Positions 1 to 7,961 of a stretch of 33,092 bases of DNA are shown here, in pieces. Source of the stretch: Acidobacteriota bacterium (lineage in GTDB: Bacteria > Acidobacteriota > UBA6911 > RPQK01 > DATIPO01); NCBI GenBank assembly GCA_035471785.1, contig DATIPQ010000088.1, positions 1-33,092 of the forward strand, in the 5' to 3' direction. The notes below the pieces were generated by a model, which did not search any database, was not told where the DNA came from, and was given only the letters and a program-made list of their open reading frames with translations. The position numbers and the translations under genes are program-made. How positions within the stretch are numbered: the stretch's first letter is position 1; the number at the start of each line of letters is the position of its first letter.

Positions 1-441
1 CAGCCGGGCGCAATCCTCAAGAACGACACCGAGTACATCCTCTTCTTCCGTAAGGGAGGCCAGTATCGCTCCGCCTCACCTACCCAAAAGGCACTGTCGA
101 TGCTGCAGCGGGAAGAACTCCAGGCTTGGCTGCGATCAATCTGGACCGATCTGCCCGGGGTTTCCACCAGGAATGGCCACCCTGCTCCCTATCCAGTAGA
201 ATTGGCCGAGAGGCTGATCCGCCTGTTCTCCTTCGCCGGCGATACGATTCTGGACCCCTTCCTGGGTACGGGCAGCACCACTTTGGCGGCCGCGCGGGCC
301 GGACGAAACTCCGTCGGCAACGAAATCGATCCAACCTATCTCTCTCTGGCCCAGGAACGGATCGAAATGGAGTTTCGGCAGACTCACCTGCTAGGGGCCA
401 CCAAGGCCGAACTGATTCAAGATGAGATACCGTCTTCTTGA
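1..441 (+). CDS. DNA methyltransferase (N6-adenine/N4-cytosine, beta class), C-terminal part
   Basis: The frame is open from base 1 without a start, so the gene begins upstream; 146 residues remain. The visible part carries the SAM-binding motif I, LDPFLGTGSTTLAA (about residues 84-97), followed by GNEIDPTYLSLAQERI, the usual next strand and helix of SAM-dependent DNA methylases. Motif I close to the C-terminus is the beta-class order, in which the catalytic DPPY/SPPY motif lies N-terminal and here would be outside the window. It should methylate adenine N6 or cytosine N4 in a specific DNA site. Its last 20 bases overlap the next gene, a probable endonuclease, so the pair reads as a restriction-modification unit. 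The family is clear; the target base and site cannot be told. Confidence 0.9.
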   Translation, partial: QPGAILKNDTEYILFFRKGGQYRSASPTQKALSMLQREELQAWLRSIWTDLPGVSTRNGHPAPYPVELAERLIRLFSFAGDTILDPFLGTGSTTLAAARAGRNSVGNEIDPTYLSLAQERIEMEFRQTHLLGATKAELIQDEIPSS

Positions 442-1132
442 GGAATTCCGCGGGTTGTTCGACGGGCAAAGATACCTTCACAGGAGAGCAACCCTGGGCG
501 ATTGGGTGGCTCTCCATCTGTACGAAGACTTGGTGACACTGAACCGCTCTAAGAAGTTCGTAGACCGCGTCGAGTCGGGCCAGCGAGTCCTTCATGGAAA
601 GAATACGATTCAGGGTGTCAAAGCTAGGCGGGGCGACGGTACCTTGGGCGAGCCGCTTCCAGGCCAAGCTCCCGTTTTTGACCGTGGATATCGAGTTGCC
701 AGGGGACCTATTGCGACCGTAGAAATCGGCGTGGAAGTCAAGATCATTGCCAAAGCCATGCTGAAGCAGATTGACCGAGTGTGCGGAGACTTGCTGCGCC
801 AAGCCAACGAGTTCGGAAGATCGGGAGGAAGTCCCATAGCCGTGGCAATCGTGGGAATCAACCACGCGGCCAAGTATGTTGGCTTCGAAGGCAGCCGCAG
901 CTTCCCCACCACCGGGAGCTCCGGTTTCCTGCACCCAATGCAGGAGGCACGAAAAGCCGAGGTCCATCTGAGGGAAAAGGTCCAGCCAAACGTGGAACAT
1001 TTCCTCATGCTCCGATTCAGGGCCACCAATGTTGCTCCCTACACGTTTGAATGGGTGGACGAGGAACAAACCTCCAAGGACTACGGTGCCATGCTGGTGC
1101 GTGTCAGCGCAGCTTACGAACGGCGCTTTTAG
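422..1132 (+). CDS. Probable restriction endonuclease partner of the methyltransferase (PD-(D/E)xK-like)
   Basis: A 236-residue cytoplasmic protein starting at ATG 422, inside the end of the methyltransferase gene (20-base overlap, different frame), so the two are probably translationally coupled. The central segment GPIATVEIGVEVKI followed by a helix (KAMLKQIDRV) looks like the core of a PD-(D/E)xK nuclease: D87, 17 residues, then E105-V-K107. A conserved-looking core with an ExK triad next to a methylase suggests the restriction subunit, but this is inferred from a short motif and the context. It could also be a Mrr-like or unrelated accessory protein of the same defence unit. No signal peptide or membrane segment is seen. 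Confidence 0.6.
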   Translation: MRYRLLEEFRGLFDGQRYLHRRATLGDWVALHLYEDLVTLNRSKKFVDRVESGQRVLHGKNTIQGVKARRGDGTLGEPLPGQAPVFDRGYRVARGPIATVEIGVEVKIIAKAMLKQIDRVCGDLLRQANEFGRSGGSPIAVAIVGINHAAKYVGFEGSRSFPTTGSSGFLHPMQEARKAEVHLREKVQPNVEHFLMLRFRATNVAPYTFEWVDEEQTSKDYGAMLVRVSAAYERRF

Positions 1133-1152
1133 GGACAGGCAGCGACGGCCGA

Positions 1153-1513
<361 letters not shown>

Positions 1514-1765
1514 ATGGGCCGTGTTTTCAGGTTGTGTTTTGTCGTCGTGCTGAGTCTGGTGGTTTTGTCAGTGCCCGTCCTTTCCAGCGCGTCCTTCTTT
1601 CCCCCCATCGGCTGTTCCGCTGACGGGTTCTGCAATACGTCCTGCGTTTCCGATCCCGACTGCGGGCCTCCCCAGTGCGTCCACAACGCGCCCTGCAGCG
1701 ACGATGAGGACTGCCAGCCTCTGGGATTCTGTGCCGTCTACCGCCTGTGCGTGTGCACGGGATGA
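1514..1765 (+). CDS. Small secreted cysteine-rich protein, unknown function
   Basis: An 83-residue protein. ATG 1514 is preferred over TTG 1508 because the purine-rich GGAGG (1501-1505) lies 8 bases before it. The first ~27 residues form a clear Sec signal peptide (VFRLCFVVVLSLVVLSVPVLSS, ending SSAS). The mature part has ten cysteines in about 50 residues, spaced roughly C-5-C-3-C-5-C-4-C-5-C-5-C-5-C-5-C-1-C. Two acidic C-x-[SD]-D-x-D-C pieces (CVSDPDC, CSDDEDC) recall the spacing of whey-acidic-protein-like or small disulfide-knot domains. The even number of cysteines suggests five disulfides formed outside the cytoplasm. No family was recognised, and it stands alone between the putative att site and a hairpin. 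Confidence 0.7.
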   Translation: MGRVFRLCFVVVLSLVVLSVPVLSSASFFPPIGCSADGFCNTSCVSDPDCGPPQCVHNAPCSDDEDCQPLGFCAVYRLCVCTG

Positions 1766-1798
1766 CGGCTCCATCCCCGGTTCTCTCCGGCGATGATG

Positions 1799-1827
1799 GC
1801 CCGCCTTCGAGTTGGTCGAAGGCGGGC
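1799..1827 (+). terminator. Perfect 12-bp hairpin after the cysteine-rich gene
   Basis: GCCCGCCTTCGA (1799-1810) pairs perfectly with 1816-1827 around a 5-base loop, 33 bases after the stop of the small secreted protein. No T run follows, so it is either a rho-assisted or 3'-stabilising hairpin rather than a canonical intrinsic terminator. Confidence 0.5.
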
Positions 1828-2242
1828 TCGAACACCGTGTAAAGGGCATCGGCGCGAGCCGAAGCCGCCTGAGGGCCATCTTGGAAAAGATGCCGAAGAA
1901 TCGCGGCGAAGCTCGCGCCCGCAATGGCTGGACCCGGCAACCGCTCGATGAGGTTTTGGAGCATCCAGGGCTGGACGGTTGACGGGCGCAGTAGTTTCGC
2001 AAATTCACCTCTACTCCCTTTCTATTTCTAGATCGGTAGGGTCCCTGTCAGGCCGCCGGTCGGCGCCGCAATCGAGACCCTGCCTGCCTTCGAGGAGCAT
2101 CCACCCAAACAATCCAGAGAGACCTATGCTTGATGTCTGCACCTTGCTTTCACTTGCCTTTTAAGCATTTTTGGTATTTACTAGTTTGACGCGTTCAATT
2201 CCCAGAACTGACCAACACCTGCCTTTTTGAAAGGAGTACCGT
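1828..2242. other. Long intergenic region, possible coding remnant on the minus strand
   Basis: No complete gene is convincing here. On the minus strand the frame is open from a stop at 2022-2024 leftwards, and its 2021-1810 part reads as balanced protein-like sequence (for example LRPSTVQPWMLQNLIERL and ILRHLFQDG). It has no start codon with a ribosome-binding site at its head and then runs antisense through the cysteine-rich gene, so it may be the remnant of a lost gene. From about 2020 to 2240 the DNA is more AT-rich and leads to the ribosome-binding site AAAGGAG (2229-2235) of the protease gene. Confidence 0.35.
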
Positions 2243-3160
2243 ATGAGACACTTTGGACGTATTCTTCTTTGCTTGTGCCTGCTGCTGGGTTTCTCTGCCG
2301 TTTCGTTCGGGCAAGAAGAGGATCCGGTCGCCCAACTGGCCGACATCATGGATGAGATCAATCTGGCGCTGGACGGTCAAGGGGCCAACTACCGGGTAGC
2401 CATGGCCGAAGCCATCGTATCGACTGATTCCCAGCACCAGGGAATCACCCTGATCGCCTCGAATGTCGGCAATAAGCAATTGTCCTCTGACTTCGTTCCC
2501 TTCGACGCCAGAAGAGCCTGGAGCCTGCCTGACCCCGCCGGAGAGGACAGCATCACTTACGCCGTGGACACCACGGGTGACGCGGTACCGGTCTTCGGCG
2601 GACTGACCGGAGCTGAAACCGACGCCGCCATCGACCGTGCCATGGGAACCTGGGACGGCGCGAGATGTTCCTTCATGCCCATCATCCGCAACCCGGATTT
2701 CGGCATCGACATCGGCGTCATCGCGTTTATCAACGGACTGGGCGGAAGCCCCTTCATCTTGGCCGACGTGCAGCACGCCGGCTGGCGCGACATCAACTTC
2801 GGCGGAGGAGTCATCGGAGTCACCTTTACTTTCATCTTCGTTTCAGGCGGAATTCCGACCGACATCGACAACAATGGTCTGACCGACACCGCCTTCCGCG
2901 AGATCTATTATGACCCCTCCTTCAACTGGGCCGACGACGGCATCAATAACGTGGACGTCGAGACGGTGGCTCTGCACGAAGCCGGCCACGGCCTCAGCCA
3001 AGCCCACTTCGGGAATGTCTTCATCGTCCAGAGCAACGGAAATCTCGTTGCCGCTCCGCGAGCGGTCATGAACGCCGTCTATCTGGGTCCGCTGCGCGAT
3101 CTGCAGGGCACCGATAAGGGAGGACATTGCAGCATTTGGGGCGAGTGGCCTCAGAACTAA
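2243..3160 (+). CDS. Secreted metzincin/matrixin-like zinc metalloprotease
   Basis: A 305-residue exported protein; ATG 2243 follows AAAGGAG by 7 bases. Residues 1-23 are a signal peptide ending FGQ. The zinc site is HEAGHGLSQAH (His245, Glu246, His249, His255), the HExxHxxxxxH pattern of metzincins, with a possible Met-turn at Met276 (AVMNA). The stretch before it (DDGINNVDVETVALHE) resembles the start of the active-site helix in matrixins. The usual Gly of HExxHxxGxxH is Ser here. It should cut proteins outside the cell or in the periplasm. No pro-domain cysteine switch was recognised. It stands alone with its own ribosome-binding site; the substrate is unknown. Confidence 0.75.
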   Translation: MRHFGRILLCLCLLLGFSAVSFGQEEDPVAQLADIMDEINLALDGQGANYRVAMAEAIVSTDSQHQGITLIASNVGNKQLSSDFVPFDARRAWSLPDPAGEDSITYAVDTTGDAVPVFGGLTGAETDAAIDRAMGTWDGARCSFMPIIRNPDFGIDIGVIAFINGLGGSPFILADVQHAGWRDINFGGGVIGVTFTFIFVSGGIPTDIDNNGLTDTAFREIYYDPSFNWADDGINNVDVETVALHEAGHGLSQAHFGNVFIVQSNGNLVAAPRAVMNAVYLGPLRDLQGTDKGGHCSIWGEWPQN

Positions 3161-3477
3161 TCACAAGCTGCCTGACACCACGCCCCGTAGCCTGGTGCAG
3201 TGCGCCGGAAGTTTTGAGCCACCTTGTCGCGTTATCCCACGCTTTCAGCGTTCAGACCTTGGCCGTCTGAAACCCAGGGTGGCGCCGCCGTCTCGCTGCG
3301 CTCGCCGCGGCTGACCCTGGGCTGGCGAATCGCTCGCCTTCAGCGAGCCCGGACTTGACTTTCAACACAGTCGCTGCCTGCCCTCCGTAGCCTTTGGCGG
3401 AGGAGGGGGCTGGCGAATCCGTCCCTGTCAGGGACAAGAAACGGAGGGCCCCGGCTCAGAACTTATGACCGGCAGCA
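3161..3477. repeat. Intergenic block of nested inverted and direct repeats
   Basis: A 317-base gap between convergent genes, with several small repeats: CCCAGGGT (3273-3280) against ACCCTGGG (3314-3321); GCTCGC (3332-3337) against GCGAGC (3343-3348); CCTCCG (3382-3387) against CGGAGG (3398-3403); and GTCCCTG (3421-3427) against CAGGGAC (3429-3435). The 13-mer GGGCTGGCGAATC occurs twice (3319-3331 and 3407-3419). A related GTCCCTGTCAGG occurs at 2040-2051. It looks like a dispersed intergenic repeat family; no protein-coding sequence is supported. It also lies where transcripts from both sides would end. Confidence 0.55.
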
Positions 3478-4770
3478 CTAGGCTGCGGGGCGTTGCCCCT
3501 CCAATGCGGCGTCGACCTGGCGGATCCACAGCCAGAGAGCGATGATGACCAGTCCGATGATGACAAGGGCCACGAAGAGACCCGTGCGGCGATAGCGCAG
3601 TTCCTCAAAGGCCTCTTCTCCAGCCTCTTTGGCCGACTCGGCGATCCCCACCCCCTCATTCACCGTCTCCTCCACCCGAGCCGGAACCAGCGAATGCACC
3701 AGGTTGCGGGCCAGAATGACCTTTTCGTTGGCCGAGCGCAGGTCGAAGAGGGCCGCACTGACCTCCATCCCGGCCTGCTCGGCTCGCACCAGGAGAGCGC
3801 GGGCCTCCTCGACTTGAGCCGCCAGCGAAGAGATGTCGTCGGCCATGGAATGAGCCGTCTGCATGCCGGCGTCGCCCTCTTCGTGACACTGCAGACATGC
3901 CGAATCTTCCCCCGCCAACAGGAACTCGCCCGGCGCTTTGACCAGATGGTTGTCATGGCAGGTGACGCAGGCGCTGAATTCAAACATCTCGAAGATGCTC
4001 TGATGTGAACTCTCGGAAAAGAGGTCGCGCTGCACCCCGTGGCAATTGCCGCACACGTTGGCCACCGACTGCACTCCCGGCGGGGTGGCGCCGTGGTTGC
4101 CGTGACAGTCGTTGCAGGTGGCCGCCCCCAGATCCTGTCGATCATAGAGCGCCATCCCGTGAACCGACTGCTTGTAGAGGTCCATTTGGTCGATGGGAAT
4201 CTCGTAAGCCGCCATCTTTTGGGCATCTGAATGACAGCCCGCACAGGTGTCGGCCAGCTTGAGCGGATGCACCGGAGCCAGAGGATTGGAGGCCGAAAGA
4301 ATGCCGTGCACCCCGTGGCAATTCACGCAGGTGGCCACATTGGCATCGCCTTCGGCCAGGAGCTGCCCGTGGACGCTGGTCCGGTACTCGGCAACCTGGT
4401 CGATGCGCAGCGAGGGATCGAAGCGGCGCATGTATTCGGCCGAGGAATGACACGATCCGCACAGATCCGGCACGGCGGCTCTGGCGGGAACCCCCTTGTA
4501 GCCCCGCTCAGGGCTCATCGAGACCTCCTTGTCGCGGGCGCTGGGGTCGCCGCCGTGGCAGGCGGCGCAACTTAGGCCGGCTTTGGCGTGAACGCCCCGC
4601 TTGAAAGGTTCCACCATGCTTCCGATGGGAGTCTCGGCGAAGACCTCGTGACAATTAACGCAAGTATCCTGCCGGGCAGAGTCCGGTTGGGCCGACAGGG
4701 AGTACGATGCCGGGGCCGCCGACAGCGCGGCGCAGGCCAGGAGAAGAGATGCAGTTCGTTTGAGGTTCAT
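3478..4770 (-). CDS. Nine-haem cytochrome c with C-terminal membrane anchor
   Basis: A 430-residue exported protein: signal peptide to about residue 27 (SLSA/Q), nine CxxCH haem-attachment motifs from CVNCH (37-41) through CAACH, CGSCH, CVNCH, CAGCH, CNDCH, CGNCH and CVTCH to CLQCH, then a helical, probably coiled-coil stretch (about 305-390) and one transmembrane helix (about 398-416) with a short cytoplasmic tail. Many SVHG and HG/HN histidines could be the sixth haem ligands. It is the last gene of the Rieske-cytochrome b operon, 13 bases after cytochrome b, where a cytochrome c1 or f would be expected. It therefore probably takes electrons from the Rieske protein at the outer face of the membrane and stays bound to the complex. 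Cytochrome c nature is certain; the partner role is inferred. Confidence 0.9.
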   Translation of the reverse strand: MNLKRTASLLLACAALSAAPASYSLSAQPDSARQDTCVNCHEVFAETPIGSMVEPFKRGVHAKAGLSCAACHGGDPSARDKEVSMSPERGYKGVPARAAVPDLCGSCHSSAEYMRRFDPSLRIDQVAEYRTSVHGQLLAEGDANVATCVNCHGVHGILSASNPLAPVHPLKLADTCAGCHSDAQKMAAYEIPIDQMDLYKQSVHGMALYDRQDLGAATCNDCHGNHGATPPGVQSVANVCGNCHGVQRDLFSESSHQSIFEMFEFSACVTCHDNHLVKAPGEFLLAGEDSACLQCHEEGDAGMQTAHSMADDISSLAAQVEEARALLVRAEQAGMEVSAALFDLRSANEKVILARNLVHSLVPARVEETVNEGVGIAESAKEAGEEAFEELRYRRTGLFVALVIIGLVIIALWLWIRQVDAALEGQRPAA

Positions 4771-4783
4771 CGAAAAGGCCCTC

Positions 4784-5848
4784 CTACAAGTATCCGACCA
4801 ACGTCATGACGGCCATGTAGATCACCGCCAACACGCCCAACAGCGTCAACAACCCGGGACGTCCCAGGCGCCGCGCCAAGTAATCCCAGAAGGGCACCAC
4901 GATCAGCGCCAAGGCAGCCGCGCCAAAGCCCACAACTCCCAGTGTCTCGCCTTCAATGCCCAAGACATTGGACGGGATGATCTTGAGGGTTTCGAACATG
5001 AAGATGAAGTACCACTCGGGACGGATGCCCTGGGGCGCCGGCGCGAAGGGATCGGCCTTGCTGCCCAGTTCCCAGGGCAGGAAGGCGCACAGCGTGACCA
5101 GCACGGCCAGCAAGATGTACCAGGCCATAATGTCGCGCAGCAGCACGTTGGGGAAAAAAGGCAAGGTCTGGTAGGGCTTGCCGATCATCTTGGGAGGCAC
5201 GCTCATGCCATGCTTCTGCACCAGCCCCAGGTGAAGCAGCAGCAAAAGGGTGGTCAGAGCCGGCAAGACGGCCACGTGGAAGCCGAAGAAGCGGGTCAAG
5301 GTGGCGCCCGTCACCTGCTCTCCTCCCCTCAAGAACACCATCAGCGGATGGCCGATGAGAGGGACGGCGCCCACGATGTCGGTCCCCACCTGGGTGGCGA
5401 AGTAGGCCAATTCGTTCCAGGGCAGAAGATAGCCGCTGAACCCGAAAGCCAGCATGAGAAAGAGCAGCAGAACTCCGCTCATCCAGGTGATTTCGCGCGG
5501 CTTGCGATAGGCCTTCATGAAGAAGGTCGTGAAGAGATGCAGGAAGGCCATCCCCACCAGCAGGTTGGCCGACCAACTGTGCATGGAGCGAATCAGCCAT
5601 CCGAACTCAACCTCGGCCACGATGAACTGAACGCTCTCATAGGCCTCCTCGGCGCTGGGACGGTAGTAAAGAAGCAGCAGGATGCCGGTCCCCAGTTGAA
5701 TCATGAGCAGGAACAAGACCGCGCCCCCCAGAAAGTAGGCCCAGGAGAAGCGGTGTACGGGAACCTCCTTATGAACCGCCAACCGGCGGATGGAACTCAA
5801 CTCGAGGCGGTCTTCAAGCCAATGCAGGATTCTGGTCGCCATCGCCAT
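4784..5848 (-). CDS. Cytochrome b of a bc-type quinol-oxidising complex
   Basis: A 354-residue membrane protein with the b6 and subunit IV parts in one chain. The four haem ligands are visible: His90 (RSMHSW), His104 (FLHLF), His191 (FGFHVA) and His206 (LLLHLG). There are 13 residues between the first pair and 14 between the second; the 14 is the b6-like spacing. The quinol-oxidation motif PEWY is present in the C-terminal part ([14 protein letters not shown]). About seven or eight hydrophobic helices are seen. In b6f, Cys35 (FYCLGG) holds the extra haem ci; here the corresponding place reads AYFLGG, so that haem is not expected. It lies 27 bases after the Rieske gene. It should oxidise menaquinol, passing one electron to Rieske and one across the b haems. 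Confidence 0.93.
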   Translation of the reverse strand: MAMATRILHWLEDRLELSSIRRLAVHKEVPVHRFSWAYFLGGAVLFLLMIQLGTGILLLLYYRPSAEEAYESVQFIVAEVEFGWLIRSMHSWSANLLVGMAFLHLFTTFFMKAYRKPREITWMSGVLLLFLMLAFGFSGYLLPWNELAYFATQVGTDIVGAVPLIGHPLMVFLRGGEQVTGATLTRFFGFHVAVLPALTTLLLLLHLGLVQKHGMSVPPKMIGKPYQTLPFFPNVLLRDIMAWYILLAVLVTLCAFLPWELGSKADPFAPAPQGIRPEWYFIFMFETLKIIPSNVLGIEGETLGVVGFGAAALALIVVPFWDYLARRLGRPGLLTLLGVLAVIYMAVMTLVGYL

Positions 5849-5875
5849 ACCCCTTTCCTCTTTTGCGCTTGCTTG

Positions 5876-6304
5876 TCAGGACACCTTGGAGACGATGATT
5901 TCTCCGCCCACCTCCTGCACGCTGTACTCCTCCAGCGGGCGGGGAGGCGGTCCCGAGATGGGCACTCCATTGAGATCGTAATGACCTTCGTGACAGGCGC
6001 AGTAAATGTGCTGCAGGTCGGGACGGTACTGGACGGTGCAGTCCAGGTGGGTACACATCGCCGAGTAGGCCTTGAGAGAGCCGTCAGGGCGGCGCACCAC
6101 CAGTCCCGGGCGCGAACCGAAGCGGAAAATGCGGCCCGTGTTGGGCGCCAGGTCTTGGGACGACCCAGCCGAAACGCTCAAGGCGCTGGCCTCTGGTTTG
6201 TCAGGTGGAATGAGGAACCGGAAAACGGGATAGAAGACACTCAAAAGGGACGCGGCGATAGACCCCGACAGAAAAGCCTTGAGCAGGCTTCGACGCTTGG
6301 GCAT
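5876..6304 (-). CDS. Rieske [2Fe-2S] iron-sulfur protein
   Basis: A 142-residue protein, first gene of the operon; ATG 6304 follows CGGAGGTG. The N-terminus KRRSLLKAF followed by a hydrophobic helix is a Tat-type signal anchor, as in other Rieske proteins. The cluster ligands are in CTHLDC and CACHEGHYD (Cys and His of each box). The second box lacks the usual Gly-Ser after His (CHGS becomes CHEG), while the Tyr is kept. In characterised Rieske proteins that Ser hydrogen-bonds the cluster and raises its potential, so this one is probably of low potential, in line with menaquinol as donor. It would pass electrons from the quinol site of cytochrome b to the nine-haem cytochrome. Confidence 0.93.
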   Translation of the reverse strand: MPKRRSLLKAFLSGSIAASLLSVFYPVFRFLIPPDKPEASALSVSAGSSQDLAPNTGRIFRFGSRPGLVVRRPDGSLKAYSAMCTHLDCTVQYRPDLQHIYCACHEGHYDLNGVPISGPPPRPLEEYSVQEVGGEIIVSKVS

Positions 6305-6771
6305 GGGACACCTCCGGATTTTTTGCCGGCCGCAAGATGGCGGCGGGAAGCGGCCACGAATACCGAATCAGGGCCAAAGAGGTGGAACTTGAACAGGCTT
6401 CACCTGAACGATCTGCAGATGCACCAGACCGCCCCCATGAAGCTTCACATGAACCTGCAATGGCCGGCTCGGAATCGGCTGCCGCCACTGAAAAACATGA
6501 TGACGGAGGGGTATAGGCGAGTCAAGCAACTGGAACAAAAAAGTCTCCGCGGGCGCAAATGAGGTTTGCCTGGGGAAAAGTCAGGATCTATAATCACTTC
6601 GATAATCGACCCTTGCAAATTGCTCGATCTCGACTGCGCCTGTTGACATTGCCCGCGCGAGGGCCGATCGGGAACCTTGCGGCACGCACCTCAGTCAGAC
6701 CAGGCTCTAGAAACGGGTTGGACGCTTTTCACGCACCACGCGCCAACCCAAACGGACAGGGAGGTAGCGTA
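6305..6771. promoter_or_regulatory. Divergent regulatory region between Rieske operon and five-haem cytochrome
   Basis: 467 bases between two divergent cytochrome genes with no supported protein gene. On the plus strand there is a TATAAT (6589-6594) with a weak TTTGCC (6565-6570) 18 bases upstream, and a TTGACA (6643-6648) without a clear -10. The open frame that runs through it from 6559 into the cytochrome gene lacks a ribosome-binding site, so the region is treated as leader and promoter DNA. Confidence 0.4.
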
Positions 6772-7947
6772 ATGAATCGGCTCACCTGTTGGAAACTCGC
6801 ACTGCTCATCGTCATTTCTGCTTGGGCGGCCGGCTGCGGACCTTCCCAGCCCCAGCCCGAGCCGCTCGCTCAGATTTCTGCCGACAAGGTCCACAGGGCC
6901 TCCGACTGCGGACGCTGCCACAAGTCGATTCACGCCGCCTGGCAACAGTCGCTGCATTCCGCCGCCGTCAGCGACCCGCTCTTCCAGGCCTCCTTTCAAG
7001 AGGCTCTCAGCGAGTTTGGGGAAGGGGCCCGTCAGATCTGCTTGCGCTGTCATGCGCCCTCGGCACTCATCAACGGCGACTGGCAACTCGAGCAGGCCGC
7101 CACCCGGGACGGCGTTTCCTGCGACTTCTGCCATTCACTGATCGGAACCGACCTGTCTCAACCCGATCACCCCTTCGTCCTCGACACCGGACCCACTAAA
7201 CACGGGCCCGTGAAAGACGCCTCCTCTGTAGGACATCCGGTCGCCTACTCCGAGTTTTTCGAGACTTCGGAGCACTGCGCCGGCTGTCACCAATACACCA
7301 ATCCCAACGGAGTGCTCTTGCTGGCCACTTACAGCGAGTGGCAAAGCTACGCGCAGGCGGGAGGCGACAAGACCTGCCAGGAGTGTCATATGCCTAAGAT
7401 CGCGGCCCAGATCGTCGATCCCAAGGTGGTGCGGGTAGAAGGCGGTTTCGTCAACCTGCACGCCATGCCCGGCGGACACTCGCTCGATCAGCTCAACAAG
7501 TCGATCCGCTTGCGCATCACGCAGTTGGAGCCCACCCGCCAAGGCCTGCGGGCGGTGGTGCAGGTGCGCAACACGGGAGCCGGCCACGCGGTCCCCACCG
7601 GCATTCCGACCCGCAAGCTCATCCTCACCCTCAAGGCGGTCACCGAAGACGGCCGCGAGGTGCGCGAAGAGCGGACCTACGAGCGCATCATGGTGGATGC
7701 CCAAGGCGAGGAAATCCTGAGAGACTCGCAGGTCTTTTTGGAGGCGGTCGAAGAAACCCTGGACAACCGCCTGGCTCCCATGGAGGAGCGCTTGGAGACT
7801 TTCCAGCTTAATGTCCCCGGCGACCAGAACATCACCGTGACGGCTACGCTCAGCTACTACTACTCGCCCCTCAACGAGCCGGAAACGGAACACCGTTTCG
7901 ATTTCATGTCCGATTCGCGCCGACTGACCCGGCGTTTCGGAAGCTGA
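6772..7947 (+). CDS. Five-haem cytochrome c lipoprotein (cytochrome c554-like)
   Basis: 391 residues from ATG 6772, which has GGGAGG about 8 bases upstream; the longer frame upstream is not used because the signal sequence starts here. Residues 1-22 are a lipoprotein signal (AWAAGC, lipid on Cys22). Five CxxCH motifs follow: CGRCH (46-50), CLRCH, CDFCH, CAGCH and CQECH. The C-terminal third is beta-rich and contains VRNTGAGHAVPTG, whose GHxxPTG motif recurs in multihaem cytochromes of the c554 type and may supply a distal His. As a lipid-anchored multihaem protein beside, and divergent from, the Rieske/b/nine-haem operon, it is a likely electron acceptor or terminal module for that complex. 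An enzymatic reductase role cannot be excluded. Confidence 0.88.
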   Translation: MNRLTCWKLALLIVISAWAAGCGPSQPQPEPLAQISADKVHRASDCGRCHKSIHAAWQQSLHSAAVSDPLFQASFQEALSEFGEGARQICLRCHAPSALINGDWQLEQAATRDGVSCDFCHSLIGTDLSQPDHPFVLDTGPTKHGPVKDASSVGHPVAYSEFFETSEHCAGCHQYTNPNGVLLLATYSEWQSYAQAGGDKTCQECHMPKIAAQIVDPKVVRVEGGFVNLHAMPGGHSLDQLNKSIRLRITQLEPTRQGLRAVVQVRNTGAGHAVPTGIPTRKLILTLKAVTEDGREVREERTYERIMVDAQGEEILRDSQVFLEAVEETLDNRLAPMEERLETFQLNVPGDQNITVTATLSYYYSPLNEPETEHRFDFMSDSRRLTRRFGS

Positions 7948-7961
7948 GCTGACGGCACTCG

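Noticed and set aside
4760-6562. 600-residue plus-strand frame
   Set aside because: It is the complement of the Rieske and cytochrome b genes; its Gln/His/Gly-rich text is typical of antisense reading.
6559-6771. 71-residue N-terminal extension of the five-haem cytochrome
   Set aside because: The lipoprotein signal peptide starts at ATG 6772 behind GGGAGG; a signal buried at residue 72 would not work.
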